From NCBI RefSeq assembly GCF_022458985.1, contig NC_061785.1, positions 1,042,130-1,106,129 of the forward strand: a stretch of 64,000 nucleotides of DNA, read 5' to 3'. A model generated the notes under the pieces. That model was not told where the DNA came from, made no database searches, and saw only the letters and a program-made list of their open reading frames with translations. This DNA comes from Mugil cephalus (Eukaryota > Chordata > Actinopteri > Mugiliformes > Mugilidae). The position numbers and the translations under genes are program-made. Below are positions 10,669 to 23,405 of the stretch, piece by piece (position 1 is the stretch's first letter; the number at the start of each line of letters is the position of its first letter).

Positions 10669-10860
10669 GTTTATTAGGAACCATGAAGAAGAACAAGTGT
10701 CCTAATGTTTCTAATGTGATGATGTTGACAAGTGTCTGAATCAGCTCTGATGTTCTAATGTGACAAGTACATGTTTACATTAGTTTAAGGACCAGGAACC
10801 AGATATGTGACCAGGAACCAGATATGAGACCAGGAACCAGATATAAGATATATATATCCG
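10669..10860. repeat. Duplicated block, first copy
   Basis: From TTTATTAGGAACCATGAAG through AAGTGTCTGAATCAGCTCTG to repeated ACCAGGAACCAGATATG units, this block is almost identical to 15596-15790. Weaker similarity follows both copies (ACTCTAGGG...CTGTGAAGG, near 11108 and 15877). Confidence 0.8.
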
Positions 10861-11383
10861 GTTATGTCTATCTATCTATCTAACCGGAACTATAGTACAA
10901 TAGTAAATTTGAAAGAATGTAGAAAATATACAAAAAACAACAGCGATGTGGTGTGGAATGAAAATTAAAATTGCTAAAAATAGGTAATTTAATATAATTA
11001 CTAAGATTATGAAATGTAGACAGTGAGGTCGCTTGTGCAAGATGATTTTCTCCACTTTTTTTTTTTTTTTTTAAAGTAAAACAATCATGTGATGTGGTAT
11101 AGTAAAACTCTAGGGTCGAAATTTAGGATTTGCAAGTAATTCAATGAGAGGCCTGTGAAGGTTTATAGTCCTGGTTTGTCTGCAAAGCTGTTTGTCACCA
11201 CCTAGTGGCTGCAGCTTGTCACTGCATGTACTGGATGCATCCGAATGCTGCAGCTCTGAGCTTTTACCATGGGAATAATCACACTGTATTTATATGAGAC
11301 ACACTGTGGAGTCACGGGAGTCTCCTTTACTCTTTTTAATATGTTTAATCTCAGCTGAACCTTTCCTCTCCGTCTCCCTCCAG

Positions 11384-11598
11384 GCCTCCCAAACTCCAGA
11401 AACACTCCCAGCCCCATCGATCCAGACTCCATCCAGGTTCCCATCGGCTACGAGCCCGACCCGGCCGACCTGGCTCTGTCCAGCGTTCCGGGTCAGGAGA
11501 TGTTCGACCCACGCAAGCGCAAGTTCTCCGCCGAGGAGCTGAAGCCACAGCCCATGATCAAGAAGGCTCGCAAGGTTTTCATCCCCGAAGACCTGAAG
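11384..11598 (+). CDS. hlf: hlf exon 3 (PAR domain)
   Basis: The exon covers residues about 159-230 and begins after CCCTCCAG. It contains [40 protein letters not shown] and [20 protein letters not shown]. This is the proline- and acid-rich (PAR) domain that defines the HLF/DBP/TEF group and extends DNA binding beside the basic region. The donor is AAG|GTAATT in phase 0. Conservation with mammalian HLF is close to complete. Confidence 0.95.
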
Positions 11599-12364
11599 GT
11601 AATTTGGAGCCGGTTCTGACCAGGCAGCTACAAACCCTTTAACCACGTCCACCAGACAAACCCAGTACTGAAGCGTCCAGTGTCTAGAGTCTAACCACAT
11701 GATTCTACATCAGCTATGAACCACATGGAGACTGGATTCATAGAATCTGAACCTTTAGTCTCCATCTAGTGGTGTAATGGTGCTACTACAGACAGAGAAC
11801 GTGAGCTTTGGTGGCTGGTGTTCAGACTCATCCATTAGTGACGATTACAGTGAAGCAGGCTTAAAGCAGCACGGCATGCTGGGACATAAGGAGCGAGAGG
11901 AGTGGTGGGCTCTGCTCACCTGTCCACCAGGAGAACCTCCCATTGGTCGACTCCAGGACCCGCGGGTTAAGAGGCTTATGTGAGAGTGAATGACGCCTGG
12001 ATGAGAGGATTTAGCTTTTAGTTTGTTTAAATAAAACGTGGATCTGTGTCCTGCTGCAGAGACGAACGTCATGTCAAGTTATTACTGTTAGAAACAGAAA
12101 GAAAGAAGAGCTGCACCTTTAATTAGACCAGGCCGTCAGCAGAAAGAAGGAAACACAAAGTGACCTCCTTCCTTTGGTTCGTGTGAACCCACAATGAGTC
12201 CTGGTCCCGTTAAAGACCAGATACTGACCAGAAGAGGAGTTTAAACCTTGTTCTTTTGTTCTTTTCTTTAACTGAACTAAATCACAGAATCTGTTGGAAT
12301 GAAATGAACTAATTAATTAATTGATCTGGTGTCTCCTCCCTCCTCCCTCTCGCCCTTCGAGCAG
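11599..12364. other. hlf intron 3
   Basis: 766 bases with no repeat array and no further exon that I can see. The open frame at 11777-11983 shows no family resemblance and lacks splice-site logic. Confidence 0.7.
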
Positions 12365-12580
12365 GATGACAAATACTGGGCTCGTCGTAGGAAGAACAAC
12401 GTGGCGGCCAAGCGTTCGCGAGACGCCCGGCGGCTCAAGGAAAACCAGATCGCCATCCGGGCCGGGTTCCTGGAGAAGGAGAACTCGGCTCTGAGGCAGG
12501 AAGTGGCCGACCTGAGGAAGGAGCTGGGGCGAACCAAGAACGTCCTGGCCAAGTACGAGGCTCAGCACGGGCCTCTGTGA
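12365..12580 (+). CDS. hlf: hlf exon 4 (basic leucine zipper and stop)
   Basis: Residues 231-301. The basic region reads [20 protein letters not shown] with the bZIP signature Asn...Ala-Ala...Ser-Arg. It is followed by the zipper, where leucines occur at heptad spacing in [20 protein letters not shown], and the protein ends in KYEAQHGPL, the normal HLF terminus. The acceptor is TTCGAGCAG and the stop is TGA at 12578-12580. Small changes against mammals (for example NVAAKR for NMAAKR) are conservative. Confidence 0.96.
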   Translation, partial: DDKYWARRRKNNVAAKRSRDARRLKENQIAIRAGFLEKENSALRQEVADLRKELGRTKNVLAKYEAQHGPL

Positions 12581-13306
12581 GGACGCACACATTCATACAC
12601 AAATACACGTTAACATTGAGATAAACATGAAGACACGTGAAGAACGGTCCTGATCCACCAGCTCCTCTCACAGCAGCAGCTTCAGGCTGATCTGAAAACC
12701 AATCAAAAACAAACCATCTCCTCTCACCACAGAAACCTTTAAAATACACATGTTTAGTTTCATTAATACAATTAAAAGGTAGATTTTAACCAACAAACAG
12801 GAAGGAGCTGTTTTTAGCTGCGGATTAATCCAACGTCAGGATCAGGAAACATTTGTTTTTGTCTGTAAAATATTTCCTGGCTCAGTCAACATCTGCTCTC
12901 AGTTATTCTTGTTTTTTTTGGAGACTTTTTTTTTTTTTTTTAATGTTGATAAAAGCTCAAAATTTCACATTTTTTTAATAATGTTCCCTGAAATGCCAAA
13001 AAACTAACAAAAAAAAAGGGTTTTATTGCAGTTTTATGGCAAAATGTTTTATGACAAAGTCCTGATCTGAGAGTTCAGATCATTCAGAGGAACCTGGTCG
13101 GTTGAGTCTGTCTCTGCTCAGTGAACGGGACCTTCTGCTAATAAAGATAATAAAGATAATAAAAATAATCTGGAATCGTTTTAAATTTTAAATATGACCA
13201 CGATCACTTGTGCACGTTGTCTTCACATGTGGCACTTTTGTGTAACCTTTGATGACTTGATGCAAACAAGACAAGACAAAGTCAGATGATGATTGTTGAA
13301 ACCCTG

Positions 13307-13454
13307 CCACTTTATTAGGTACACCAGTGAATGTAGTTTCTGTCCCGTTTAACTCATCCTCCACAGAGAGAATCCAGGTGAATCATCCGTCTGAAAACAT
13401 CAACTCAACACTGTTTACATTAGAATGACTTCACCAGTGTACCTAATAATCTGG
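13307..13454. mobile_element. MITE with CCACTTTATTAGGTACAC terminal inverted repeats
   Basis: The left end is CCACTTTATTAGGTACACCA. The right end, reverse-complemented, is CCAGATTATTAGGTACACTG. The 148-bp body has no open frame. It is the same family as 3176-3329 and lies in the probable hlf 3' UTR. Confidence 0.75.
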
Positions 13455-14220
13455 ACGGGGGGGTCTCGTGTTTTTGTGACGTGTTGAAGACAAATCGGCG
13501 GCTACAGGTATTTTAGATTTTTAGATTTGAAGCTACAAACTACAAACCAAAGACGAGCTTAATTCAGAAAGCAGGATTTTATTTGATAGCTTTGTTTCAG
13601 ATATTCTTGGTTTTATTCTCCGTTTCAGTGCAATAGAAGGTTTTATGTTTTATTTTCAGTGGTGAGTGCGCCCCCTGGTGGCCGAGAGGGACATGAATGT
13701 ATATTTGACCCGTTGGTTGTTGTCTTTTACTGTGGAATCACTTTAGTACAACTCTTTACTACTTCATGACCAAAAGAAAAGCATATATATATATATATAT
13801 ATATAGAGGATATATTGATATATTAAAGGTTTAATGTTTATACAGAGTTATTCTTGTTTTGTACAGTCTGTTTTCCTACTTAGATATTTCCTGTGTATTT
13901 TTGAGACGGTGTGTGACACATATAAAAATGATACAGTTGTAAAAGGAGCGGTGAGGGCGACGCGTGGTGGGCATTACGGTAAAATCCTCCAGAAATACCT
14001 CAAACCCTCCGTCACACCTGTGCAGGTGCAACGTCAGCTGTTCGCACCAGGTGCTCGTCCACTTTCACAAACCTGTGTATAGTTTGATATTTGGCCCAGA
14101 GGAATGTAACCAGCCAACACGAGGAACCCTCATTATTACAGGGTTCCTTCATCTGTCATTCATCTGTTCTCTCTGTTTGATTCTGTGTTTGTCTTTAATT
14201 ATGTTCCTCATGATTAAAGG

Positions 14221-14226
14221 AATAAA
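14221..14226 (+). terminator. AATAAA, candidate distal poly(A) signal of hlf
   Basis: An AATAAA follows a 1.6-kb non-coding stretch after the hlf stop and is followed by a GT-rich element (TTGAGTCTGTCG). Another hexamer lies at 13140-13145. Confidence 0.4.
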
Positions 14227-14263
14227 GAAAAGTCAAAATCTACTTTGAGTCTGTCGTCCTTAA

Positions 14264-14278
14264 ATAGATAGATGGATG

Positions 14279-14357
<79 letters not shown>

Positions 14358-14378
14358 GGATGGATAGATGGATGGATG

Positions 14379-14449
<71 letters not shown>

Positions 14450-14450
14450 G
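14264..14450. repeat. (GATA)n array with GATG variants
   Basis: About 46 tetramers, mostly GATA with interspersed GATG, directly after the likely hlf 3' end. The Tyr-Leu-Ser-Ile open frames on the other strand are artefacts. Confidence 0.97.
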
Positions 14451-15595
14451 TCAAACATGTACATAATCAAAACAAGTGAAAAATAAATACAGGATTTACA
14501 GGATGTCTTATGATTCTATCTGTTGCTTCATATTAAAATATTAAAAATATTAAATATCCACCACACACAACAGAGACGTGTCAGTCCGTCTGGTGACCAC
14601 CAGGGGGCAGCACCTCCTCTCTGCAGCTGGAGCTCAGCTACATCCTCTGGTGTTTCCTCCACACCTGAGATCAGCTCACCTGTCGCTCCTTTCTTCTCCC
14701 TCATCATCGCGGTGGATGAAGGTTTCATCCAGGCTGCAGGAGCAGATCTGCAGAATAATCAAACGCAACACGCACGACATCTGCTAAAGTCGGTAGGTTT
14801 TTTTTTTTTTTTTGATTTTTTTTATCAGTAACAGGACGTTGGGTTTGTAGCGTCCTGCAGCCTGAGAGGAGGAGAAGGAGGAGGAAGTCAAACTGTGATC
14901 AGATAAGTTTGTGTTGAAGCTGCTGCAGAATTCATCCACCTGCAGGAAACGTTAACACACCGATGACTCTGGACTGATTTAAAGTTTCATTAAAGTCGGT
15001 AGGACACTGAGTCCCCGCTCCAGATTGTCTCGGTTGAATGTTCAGAGGTTCAGGTCCAGACTGGCCTCAGAGCAGAGCTTAAACCCAGATCCTCTGACTC
15101 ACGTTGTCTCAGTTTTCATTATATAACACCATTTTGTCAAAGTGGACGCAGCAGATCAGAGGCTCGTTTTTTTTTTTTTTTTTTTTTTTTGTTAATCCCA
15201 CGAGTTCAGAGCGTCACACTCCGTCAACCAGCCGGTGTTTAGAGCTTTAACCCTTCATTCGTTAACATTTAACCAAAAGAGAATATTTTATAAATATAAA
15301 TCAGTGGAATCTGAACTCGTGTCTGTCTGCTTTCTGGTCCTGGTTCTAGTCCTGGTTCTAGTCCTCGGTCTAGTCCAGGGTCTGGTCCTGGGTCTCTCTG
15401 GTCCTGGTCTAGTCCTGGGTCTCTCTGGTCCTGGTCTCAGTGTAAACCAGTGGATAAATTAGAGACAGAAGTTATTGATAAGTAATTTTCACATGCTGGG
15501 GCCAGATTAGAGCCTCTGGGGGGGCCGCTTTTGGTCCACAGGCCACATGTTTGACACTTAAAAGGTCCTTCTCTGCATGAACTCTGAGCACAACT

Positions 15596-15850
15596 GGTTT
15601 ATTAGGAACCATGAAGAAGAACAAGTGTCCTAATGTTTCTAATGTGATGATGTTGACAAGTGTCTGAATCAGCTCTGATGTTCTAATGTGACAAATACAT
15701 GTTTACATTAGTTTAAGGACCAGGAACCAGATATGAGACCAGGAACCAGACATGAGACCAGGAACCAGACATGAGACCAGGAACCTCATATGAGACCAGA
15801 ACCAGATATGAGACCAGAACCAGATATGAGACCAGGACCCAGATATGAGA
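15596..15850. repeat. Duplicated block, second copy, with ACCAGGAACCAGA tandem
   Basis: It repeats 10669-10860 almost base for base and then expands into about eight ATGAGACCAGGAACCAGA-like units. Confidence 0.8.
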
Positions 15851-16689
15851 GATTCATTGATCTGTTCTAGGATAAAACTCTAGGGCTGACATTTAGAACA
15901 TCCAGGTTTTTCAGCGAGTGCCTGTGAAGGGATGAAGGTGGACGAGTGAACTCCTGCAGCAGGAAGTCCAGATGAACCAGGAAGTGTTTGAATCTGTAAA
16001 CACAGTCATGACCTTCCATCAAAGTGACCAGTCTACAGGAGCAAACAGGAAGTAGAGACAGAAGAAAAGAAGAAGAAGCTTGATGAAGCTTTAAACAGCT
16101 GTTAGCAGCTATCGTTAGCATCCACCTTCCTCTCTGATCTTTGTATGACTCAATGAACCTCAGTCAGTCAACTCTCCTGAATGAATGAATGTTTCTTGTC
16201 TCGTAGTAAAAAAAGAAGGAGGAAAGAAAGTGAAGCTGGATTTAAAGCTCAGTCTTTAATGAACAGTTCACGTTAATCTTCATCTTTTTCAATTTCTCCT
16301 CTTTTAATTCTTCCATGTTTTAAAGTGTTTAATAAATAAATAACTGCACCAGTTCATCAAAGAATGAATGAATGAAACTCTTCAGTCTTGAGTCCGTTCC
16401 TCTGTGTTATATGAATAAATTAAAGTGAATGTTTATGTAACGTCCCCACGGACAAAAAAAAAGCAGCACGGGGGGAAACAAACACATAATACATGGTCCT
16501 AATACTCTGCAGCATTAATCCACAGACATGAAATATGGACGCGGGATAATTGTGCAATTCATATTATGGACGAGACGCAGCCATTGGTTGGTTCTTCATT
16601 TTTTTTATGTAAGAGGATTTGTCCCACATGAGTCCTCTAAAGAGCCGGGGTCGGATCAGCCGTCAGATGCTGCCTGGACCAATGAGCAG

Positions 16690-16741
16690 AGGGGACGGGG
16701 GGACGGGGGGGACGGGGGGACGGGGGAGGGGGGGGGGGGTC
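16690..16741. repeat. G-rich (GGGGACGGG)n tract
   Basis: Runs of four or more G separated by AC, ending in a run of about a dozen G. It satisfies the usual G-quadruplex pattern on the plus strand. Confidence 0.9.
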
Positions 16742-17113
16742 GCGAGTCTTTTTGGTCGGGGAGGATTTTATCGTTTCAGGAAGGAAGAGGGATTAGACCA
16801 GTTGGTCATTTTATTTTGTTGCTGAGGTGATTTATCAGCAGTTCTATGAGCAAACACACGTTTCAGGATTCAAACCCTCAACCCTTTAACCCCCCCCCCC
16901 CATAAAACAACCTCTAAACTACAGCGGTGGTAATGTGCTACGTTTAATGTCAGACTCATCTGGCTGCAGGTGTTTGTGTTGATTCAAGAACAAAGAACCG
17001 ACTCTTTAATTAATCCCATGGAAAAAGCTGTGAAACTCTAAAACTCTTCCGAACCAAGTATCATACATTTCATTGAGAGTTTATTTTTTGTGTGTGTTTG
17101 TCCTGAAGGAACG

Positions 17114-17160
17114 TGATGAACCTGATGAACCTGATGAACCTGATGAACCTGATGAACCTG
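17114..17160. repeat. (CCTGATGAA)n minisatellite
   Basis: Five 9-bp units in a row. The 9-bp period keeps frames open (Asp-Glu-Pro repeats) without being a gene. Confidence 0.9.
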
Positions 17161-20100
17161 AATCTGGACATTTATCTCATGTTTTCTTGTTTTTTGTTGC
17201 AAAGCTGCAGAAACAGTTTTTCTACTTCAGACGTTCTCGTTTTCTTCAGCCGACATGAACAAATAGCTTCAGTTACGCTAAGGACTGAACCAGAGGTCGG
17301 TTTGTGAACATATTTCTAAAAAATAAACTAAATCCCTTCAGACTAACAGACTCAACCTGTCAACAAATTCATCTTCCAAGATAAAACCTTTGACTGAATC
17401 AGCCTCATTCACGTCACATTGGAGTCACAGCCCCTGGTTCCAATACAGGTGACATAAGCCCCGCCCCCTCCACGTTAGTGGGCGGGACTTGGCCCCAACT
17501 AAAACGCTAAAATACATTTTATTCAGATATGATTTCTGTCATTTTAGGTAGTTAATACAGTTCAAGTTTTAGTTATTTTACGCTATAAAACCAGGATGTG
17601 ACATCATGATGATTGACAGGGAGACTGAACCATGAACCATCTGAGTCCATGACGGAGCTTCATGTAAGTGTATAATCCACCATTTCTTAGTGTCTGGTGC
17701 AGGAAGAGCAGAGTGAACCAAAGACTCTGTTCAGCCTCAGTTTGGAGGAAGTGGAGAGATTTTTCTGTTTATTTACTTTCCCATCAGATGTTCATGAGCT
17801 GGTTAAAAAGGTTCAGTTTGAGGAGGTGTGGTCAGACCAGCTGGGAGGAGACTTCATGGAGGCTTTATTTACGTGGACTGGTCTGGGAACACTGAGGGCG
17901 CTGCAACCAAACATCGGATAAAAGTTGACGTCGCCTCCAGATCAGTCGTAATCTGAAGTCTTAACACACGGATCCAGGTTTCTGCGTCGGGTCAAAGTCG
18001 AGCTTTTCCACGGTAGAAGGATAAACGTTGGTTGAGATGCAGCCGGTCGGACATGTTGGCTCCTCGCTGGTCTTCAGACGGATGTTCAGACTCGTGGAGG
18101 AGCTGCAGGCGGATGGAGGACCAGTGTTGGGGAGTCACGGGGATCCTGAGGTCTGCAGACCCTGGAGAAATAAAAGCACTGCAGTGATTAGACATCCAAC
18201 CACAGACCAGAGAAGAAGTTTCAGGCTCCACCTAAACCCTTTTTAAAACAACGTGGTCGGATCATCGTATTATTTAAGATCAGTTTATTCATTTATCTCA
18301 GGACAGTTTAGTGTCAGTTTACAGTAAGTAAAATTAAAAGTAGAAAATTAAGACATGAGAGGTTAAATAAAATCCCGTTTTATTGTCACTTTGACCGATA
18401 TACATTCAGCTGTGATGGAGACAGAATGAAATGAGCTTTCTCTCAGAGATCTGTGCAGACGTAACAAAACTATAACACGGTTCCTTAAGCTTAAATAAAA
18501 TAAAGTAATTAAAGTGTGAAATGTGGAGTTCAACAGTCCAACAGAAGTCAGAGGTAAAGACGCAGCTTGAACCAGAGTTTATCTGGAGTCTCTCTGTTGG
18601 GACCTGATTCTGATTCTGCTCCAGCAAAGGGCCGGGTCGGCCTGGTCCTGTGGGCGGGGCTTAATGCAGGTTTCTGGTTTCTGATTGGTTGGAGGGCTAC
18701 ATGGTTGATGCAGAGGTTGTGTTTGTTTTTACAGATGTTCGTGGTCTTCGGGGGAAGTCTGGACACTTTGTCCTGATCCAGATGTCAGTCGTCATGTGTC
18801 CAGTTGTTTAACGTCTCCTTCAAAGAAGACGATATATGGAGGATGTTTCTTTCGGGCCTCAGCTGGAGGATTTCCCTCCAAACAAACACCAACATCTGCA
18901 GTAAACCTCCACCCATCCACCCGGCCCCCGGAGGGTAAGTCCTGCTGCCCCCCATACGTCCCAGGGACGAGCAGCAGACGGACATTCACGCGTCCATTCA
19001 TTATTTCACTGTCCAGTGAGGGTTTAAGTTGTCAGCTCAGTTCATCTCTGGGGTGGAGGGGGCTGAGGGAGGCCAGGGATTTACAGGCCGCTTCAGAGCT
19101 TCATGCAGCAGGAGTCAGGGCTTAAGAGTCTGAGACCTCAGAGATCTGCAGGGATCCTCCTCCATGTGTCAGGGCTTCATTCATTTAGACACTGCTAAAA
19201 AAAAAAACGTGTTTACAGCTCATTAGTGGACCAGGAACTCTCTGAAAGTCCAAACCGACCTCTCGACGTCCCCTCTGAGAGCTACTCCAGCATGTCCCCC
19301 CAGTTCTTGGGCTGCCCCTATAAAAGACGAGCTTTGCCATTAGTAGACGTTCGATCCGGTCGTCAAGTCAAAAACCAACGGGTCGACTCCAAGAATCCAG
19401 GTGTTCAGGTCTCAGCTCTGGTCATGTGGTCGATAAACGACGTTGGTTCAGATCATTAGATGCAGATATAGTGGAAATATTTCACAGAAACCTTCATTCC
19501 CAGGTCAAAAACTAATGATCGACTTTGTTGGTCCTTTGAATTTTCCTCCAGTAGCTGCAGGAAGTTTCCAGTTTAAATCTTTCCTCTGGACGGACTCAGA
19601 CATTTTCTATAATTGGTTCCAGTCTGAGATGTTTCCTTCAGGACAAGCAGCGCTTCTTCAGGTCGGAGTGAGAATGAACGGATTTCACTCGTTTTAGATG
19701 ATGTGAGACAAATAAACCAGTGAAATGTCTTTTTGGACTCTGTCTTCATTAGTTTGTCTCCACTGGTTCTCTGGTTGTTGGGTTTGTTCAGATTTAGTTT
19801 AATTTGACTGTCACTCATGATGAATTTGACCTAATAAACCTTCATTATCCTGGACTTTAGGAAGAAATCGATCAATTACCTGAACTTCATTAAGGTTCTC
19901 AGACAAAAAACCAAATTCTGATGAAAACACAAAAGTCCCAGGTTTTCTATATGTTGTATATCTGTGAATGTCCATGTGTCGTTTGGTGTCAGCTGATCCT
20001 TTTGCTGTTAATCTGATTAAACTCTGAGCCAACGGCCTCCATTCATGTCACACGCACATATCGCTAATAAATCATTTCCATGCATTTGCTGATGGATTAG

Positions 20101-21309
20101 AGCGTGGACATGTTTGTATTTATGGGACGAGCAGACGTCCTCGTTCCACAGTCAGCTGTCCCAGCACAGATCCTGTTTAGTCTGACTCTAGTAGCTTTCA
20201 TTTTGTTTTGAATCCTGTCAAACATCCTGAATCCAGACTCCAGAGCTTATGTTCAAGACATTTAAATGTCAGGGGGCGGGTCCCACGAAGCATTTACTCA
20301 TTTATTTATGACTCGTTTACATGATGAGTGAAATAAAACAGGAACATCTTTGGTGTTTGGAGGAAGCACTCAAGCAACGATTCATAAAAAAATGAATTAA
20401 TTGATTAATTAAACCAATTAAATGAAAATGAACCTTTTTGTCAATGTGACGTAAACATGTAAACGTCTGAATTAAACCTTCACACTCAACTTTTTATTGA
20501 GGTTAGATCTGTTTTATATATATTTATATATAATTAGTCAATTAACAAAGAGGTAATTAGGAGCCTTATGTTACTTATAAATAGTAAAACACCACCACTC
20601 TGCCTTTATAAAGAGAAAGGTTCCTGACCCAGGAGACTGTGTGGTCACTCAGAGACCTGGAGCTTCTAAACTATGGAATAAAATACGTTTTGATATAAGA
20701 AACTGCACCTGTTACTGTAGGTTTAGTCTCCACCTGAAGAACTAACTACTTGTTTTAGCTTTGAGCTTTAGCCTAAAGGCTAATGCTCAGGTTTTAGTGG
20801 TGAATGACTCTTTTTGGTTTGCAATTTTAACAACTCTTTTATTCATTTATTTTTGCACAGATGTGTTAATGGTTCTTTATAAATCTTACAGCTGAACGTT
20901 AACCATCTGGCTACTATGAAGCTGATTAATGTCCTTTTTAAATAAATATAAAAACCTTTCAGCTTTGTTAGTTTCCCTTAAAAGTATATTTAACATCTTC
21001 AGTAGAGTTAAACATGAAGTTGGTGCGTGTTAAAACCCAGTTTGTGTTCACAGTCCAGGTCTGTATCTTAGTGACCTGAATATATTCTGGTTTTAGAGCG
21101 TTGCTGTGACTTGTAGCCTCTGTCGTCCTGGACAGATTTGTCTCTTGCTTTAAATGGTTTCAGGAAGTTTTTTGCAGGATTTCATGGTTCAGTTTCTCCC
21201 AGGTTCTTACCTCCTGACTCCTCAGCCGCTCATCAACAGCATCCAGGGACATTAAAAGTTTAAAAACGCTGCTCAGAGCCATTTAACAGCACTTCCTGGT
21301 TGTCAGCGT

Positions 21310-21735
<426 letters not shown>

Positions 21736-23262
21736 TCATAATCTCACCCGGATCCAGAAAGAGGGAAGAGCCGGAGTTAAAAGTCGAAGGAGGAAAGTGA
21801 AAAAGACGGTGGTGATGGTGATGATGATGAACAGCTGGCAGGAAAAGAGAGCGAGTGACAGCAGAGGACGGCATCAGCTGATGGAATGAGAGAGGGATGA
21901 GCTGGAGGGAGGAGAGGCTTTAAAGGGCATTAATCCTCGCTGCTCCTCCAACCTTGAATTTCAGCAGCCAATGACCAAAGCTGCTCAGTTTTAATAACTT
22001 AAGCCGCCATTTTGATTTTGCCAACTCTGAGTGCAGTGACAAAAAAAGATCAAACTGCAAAATGGACGCGCACCTGTCAGCTCGCCATGAGCGCCCTGCG
22101 GGGATTAGAGGAGCCGTGTAATACGTATTAAAGGGCTGCTTTATTATGTCACTCTGAGTGATTATGTTTTTACATGGGAAATTAAATTACATTAAAAGCA
22201 AAAGAACAGGTGGGGGTTGGGGGAGGTCAGCTAAAAACATGCATGCTAGTTAATCTGCTAATATTCCTGGTTGGGGCCTGAACTGAGGTTTGTGTCCTGC
22301 AGGGAAAACCAGGACCAGATGTTCTTCAACCGTACAAATAAAAAAGGGTTAACTGTTAAACTGTTAAACTGAAGAGGTTCTGTTCTGAGGAATCGGCTGA
22401 AATTCCTTCAAGGAAATGACAAAACAAAAAAAGGGGTTTCCACTGCAGTTTTGTGATACACTTTTATATCGATACGTCTGAAAAACCCCCTCATGAGAAA
22501 TGTGGAAATGTTTTAGCTTCAGATTTCTGAGAGGGTTTTAGGAAAGTAGGCGCTTCCTTTACCTGTTTTTATTGTGATATTTAGGTGAAATTGAAATTAT
22601 GTGAACAACTGATTCATCTTCTCATTTTTAAAACCTCTTGACGTCTGAATTGATTCATAATTATATTTAAAAATGGTCGTACCAGCAACTAGTGCCTGCA
22701 AAAGGTTCCTACGTTGATGCTGAATGTTTCCAAACCATCACTGGAGGAAAACATTCGTTCGGCTCCGTCTGAGTGTCGGGACGATTAAATCAGTCAGGGA
22801 TGTTTGTGCGTGTATGAACTGATGATGAAATCCTCGATCGTGGGCAGTTTTACTGGTTTCTACTGTGAACACGACCTCCTCACAGTCAGGTGTGTCTGCT
22901 GAGCTGAGTTTAATTAGCTGTCAAACTGCAGCCTCCAGCGACGACTCCATGAACCAGTAACGAGGCTGGAGGTCGACTCTGAAACCTTCCTGTTTACTGC
23001 AGCGCTTATTTAAACCGGACTCAGATGAAAACCTGCTGGTTTCATATCTGAGGAAATAAGAGCTGTGACCTAATGACTTAAAGTTCGGGATCATCCTGGA
23101 CTTGGACCAGTGAAAGTTCATCAGAAATAATAATTGATTCCTGAGACGTTCAGTGTCAAGGACACTTCAGGAACCTCAGAGGTTGAGACCAATCAGAGAT
23201 GTGATGTTATCAGAGCAGATTTAAAGGAGGTGGTCACTGCTCTGCTCAGGTTTCAGCATGTT

Positions 23263-23405
23263 CTCTGGATCTCTACCTATCGCTGGACCAGAACCAGGGA
23301 CACTTGGAGACATGATCCAGATTTAGGACCCAGATGGAAAGACTCTCACATGATAAGTTCTAATTTATTTCAGAGACAGAGACTCAGATTCGACCTGAAC
23401 CCTGG
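23263..23405 (+). repeat. Dispersed repeat, 5'-truncated copy
   Basis: It joins the family at GATCTCTACCTA and follows CTGGACCAGAACCAGGGACA to ATTTAGGACCCAGATGGAAA and on to AGAGACTCAGATTCGACCTG. It extends further than the arms at 7877-8372 and shows that the unit is a linear repeat, not a palindrome. Confidence 0.7.

Larger units (their letters stand above)
6117..11383. other. hlf intron 2
   Basis: No extra exon is visible. The intron holds the facing (GT)n and (AC)n tracts at 7433-7501 and 7638-7682, two inverted copies of a dispersed repeat at 7877-8372, an (AAGG)n run at 9645-9679, a GCTAACGTTAGCTAAC word near 9131 and a block at 10669-10860 that recurs at 15596-15790. Short open frames over the microsatellites are artefacts. 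Confidence 0.75.
12581..14240 (+). other. hlf 3' UTR (probable)
   Basis: No coding signal follows the hlf stop. AATAAA signals occur at 13140-13145 and 14221-14226, so the transcript may end near 13160 or, with a long 3' UTR, near 14240. Long 3' UTRs are usual for HLF. The stretch contains T-runs (12909, 12928), a MITE (13307-13454) and an (AT)n run near 13785-13805. Confidence 0.5.

Noticed and set aside
11777-11983. Extra hlf exon in intron 3
   Set aside because: No similarity to HLF, and exons 3 and 4 join in phase 0 to the full conserved protein.
14240-14470. Tyr-Leu-Ser-Ile frames
   Set aside because: Translation of the GATA array.
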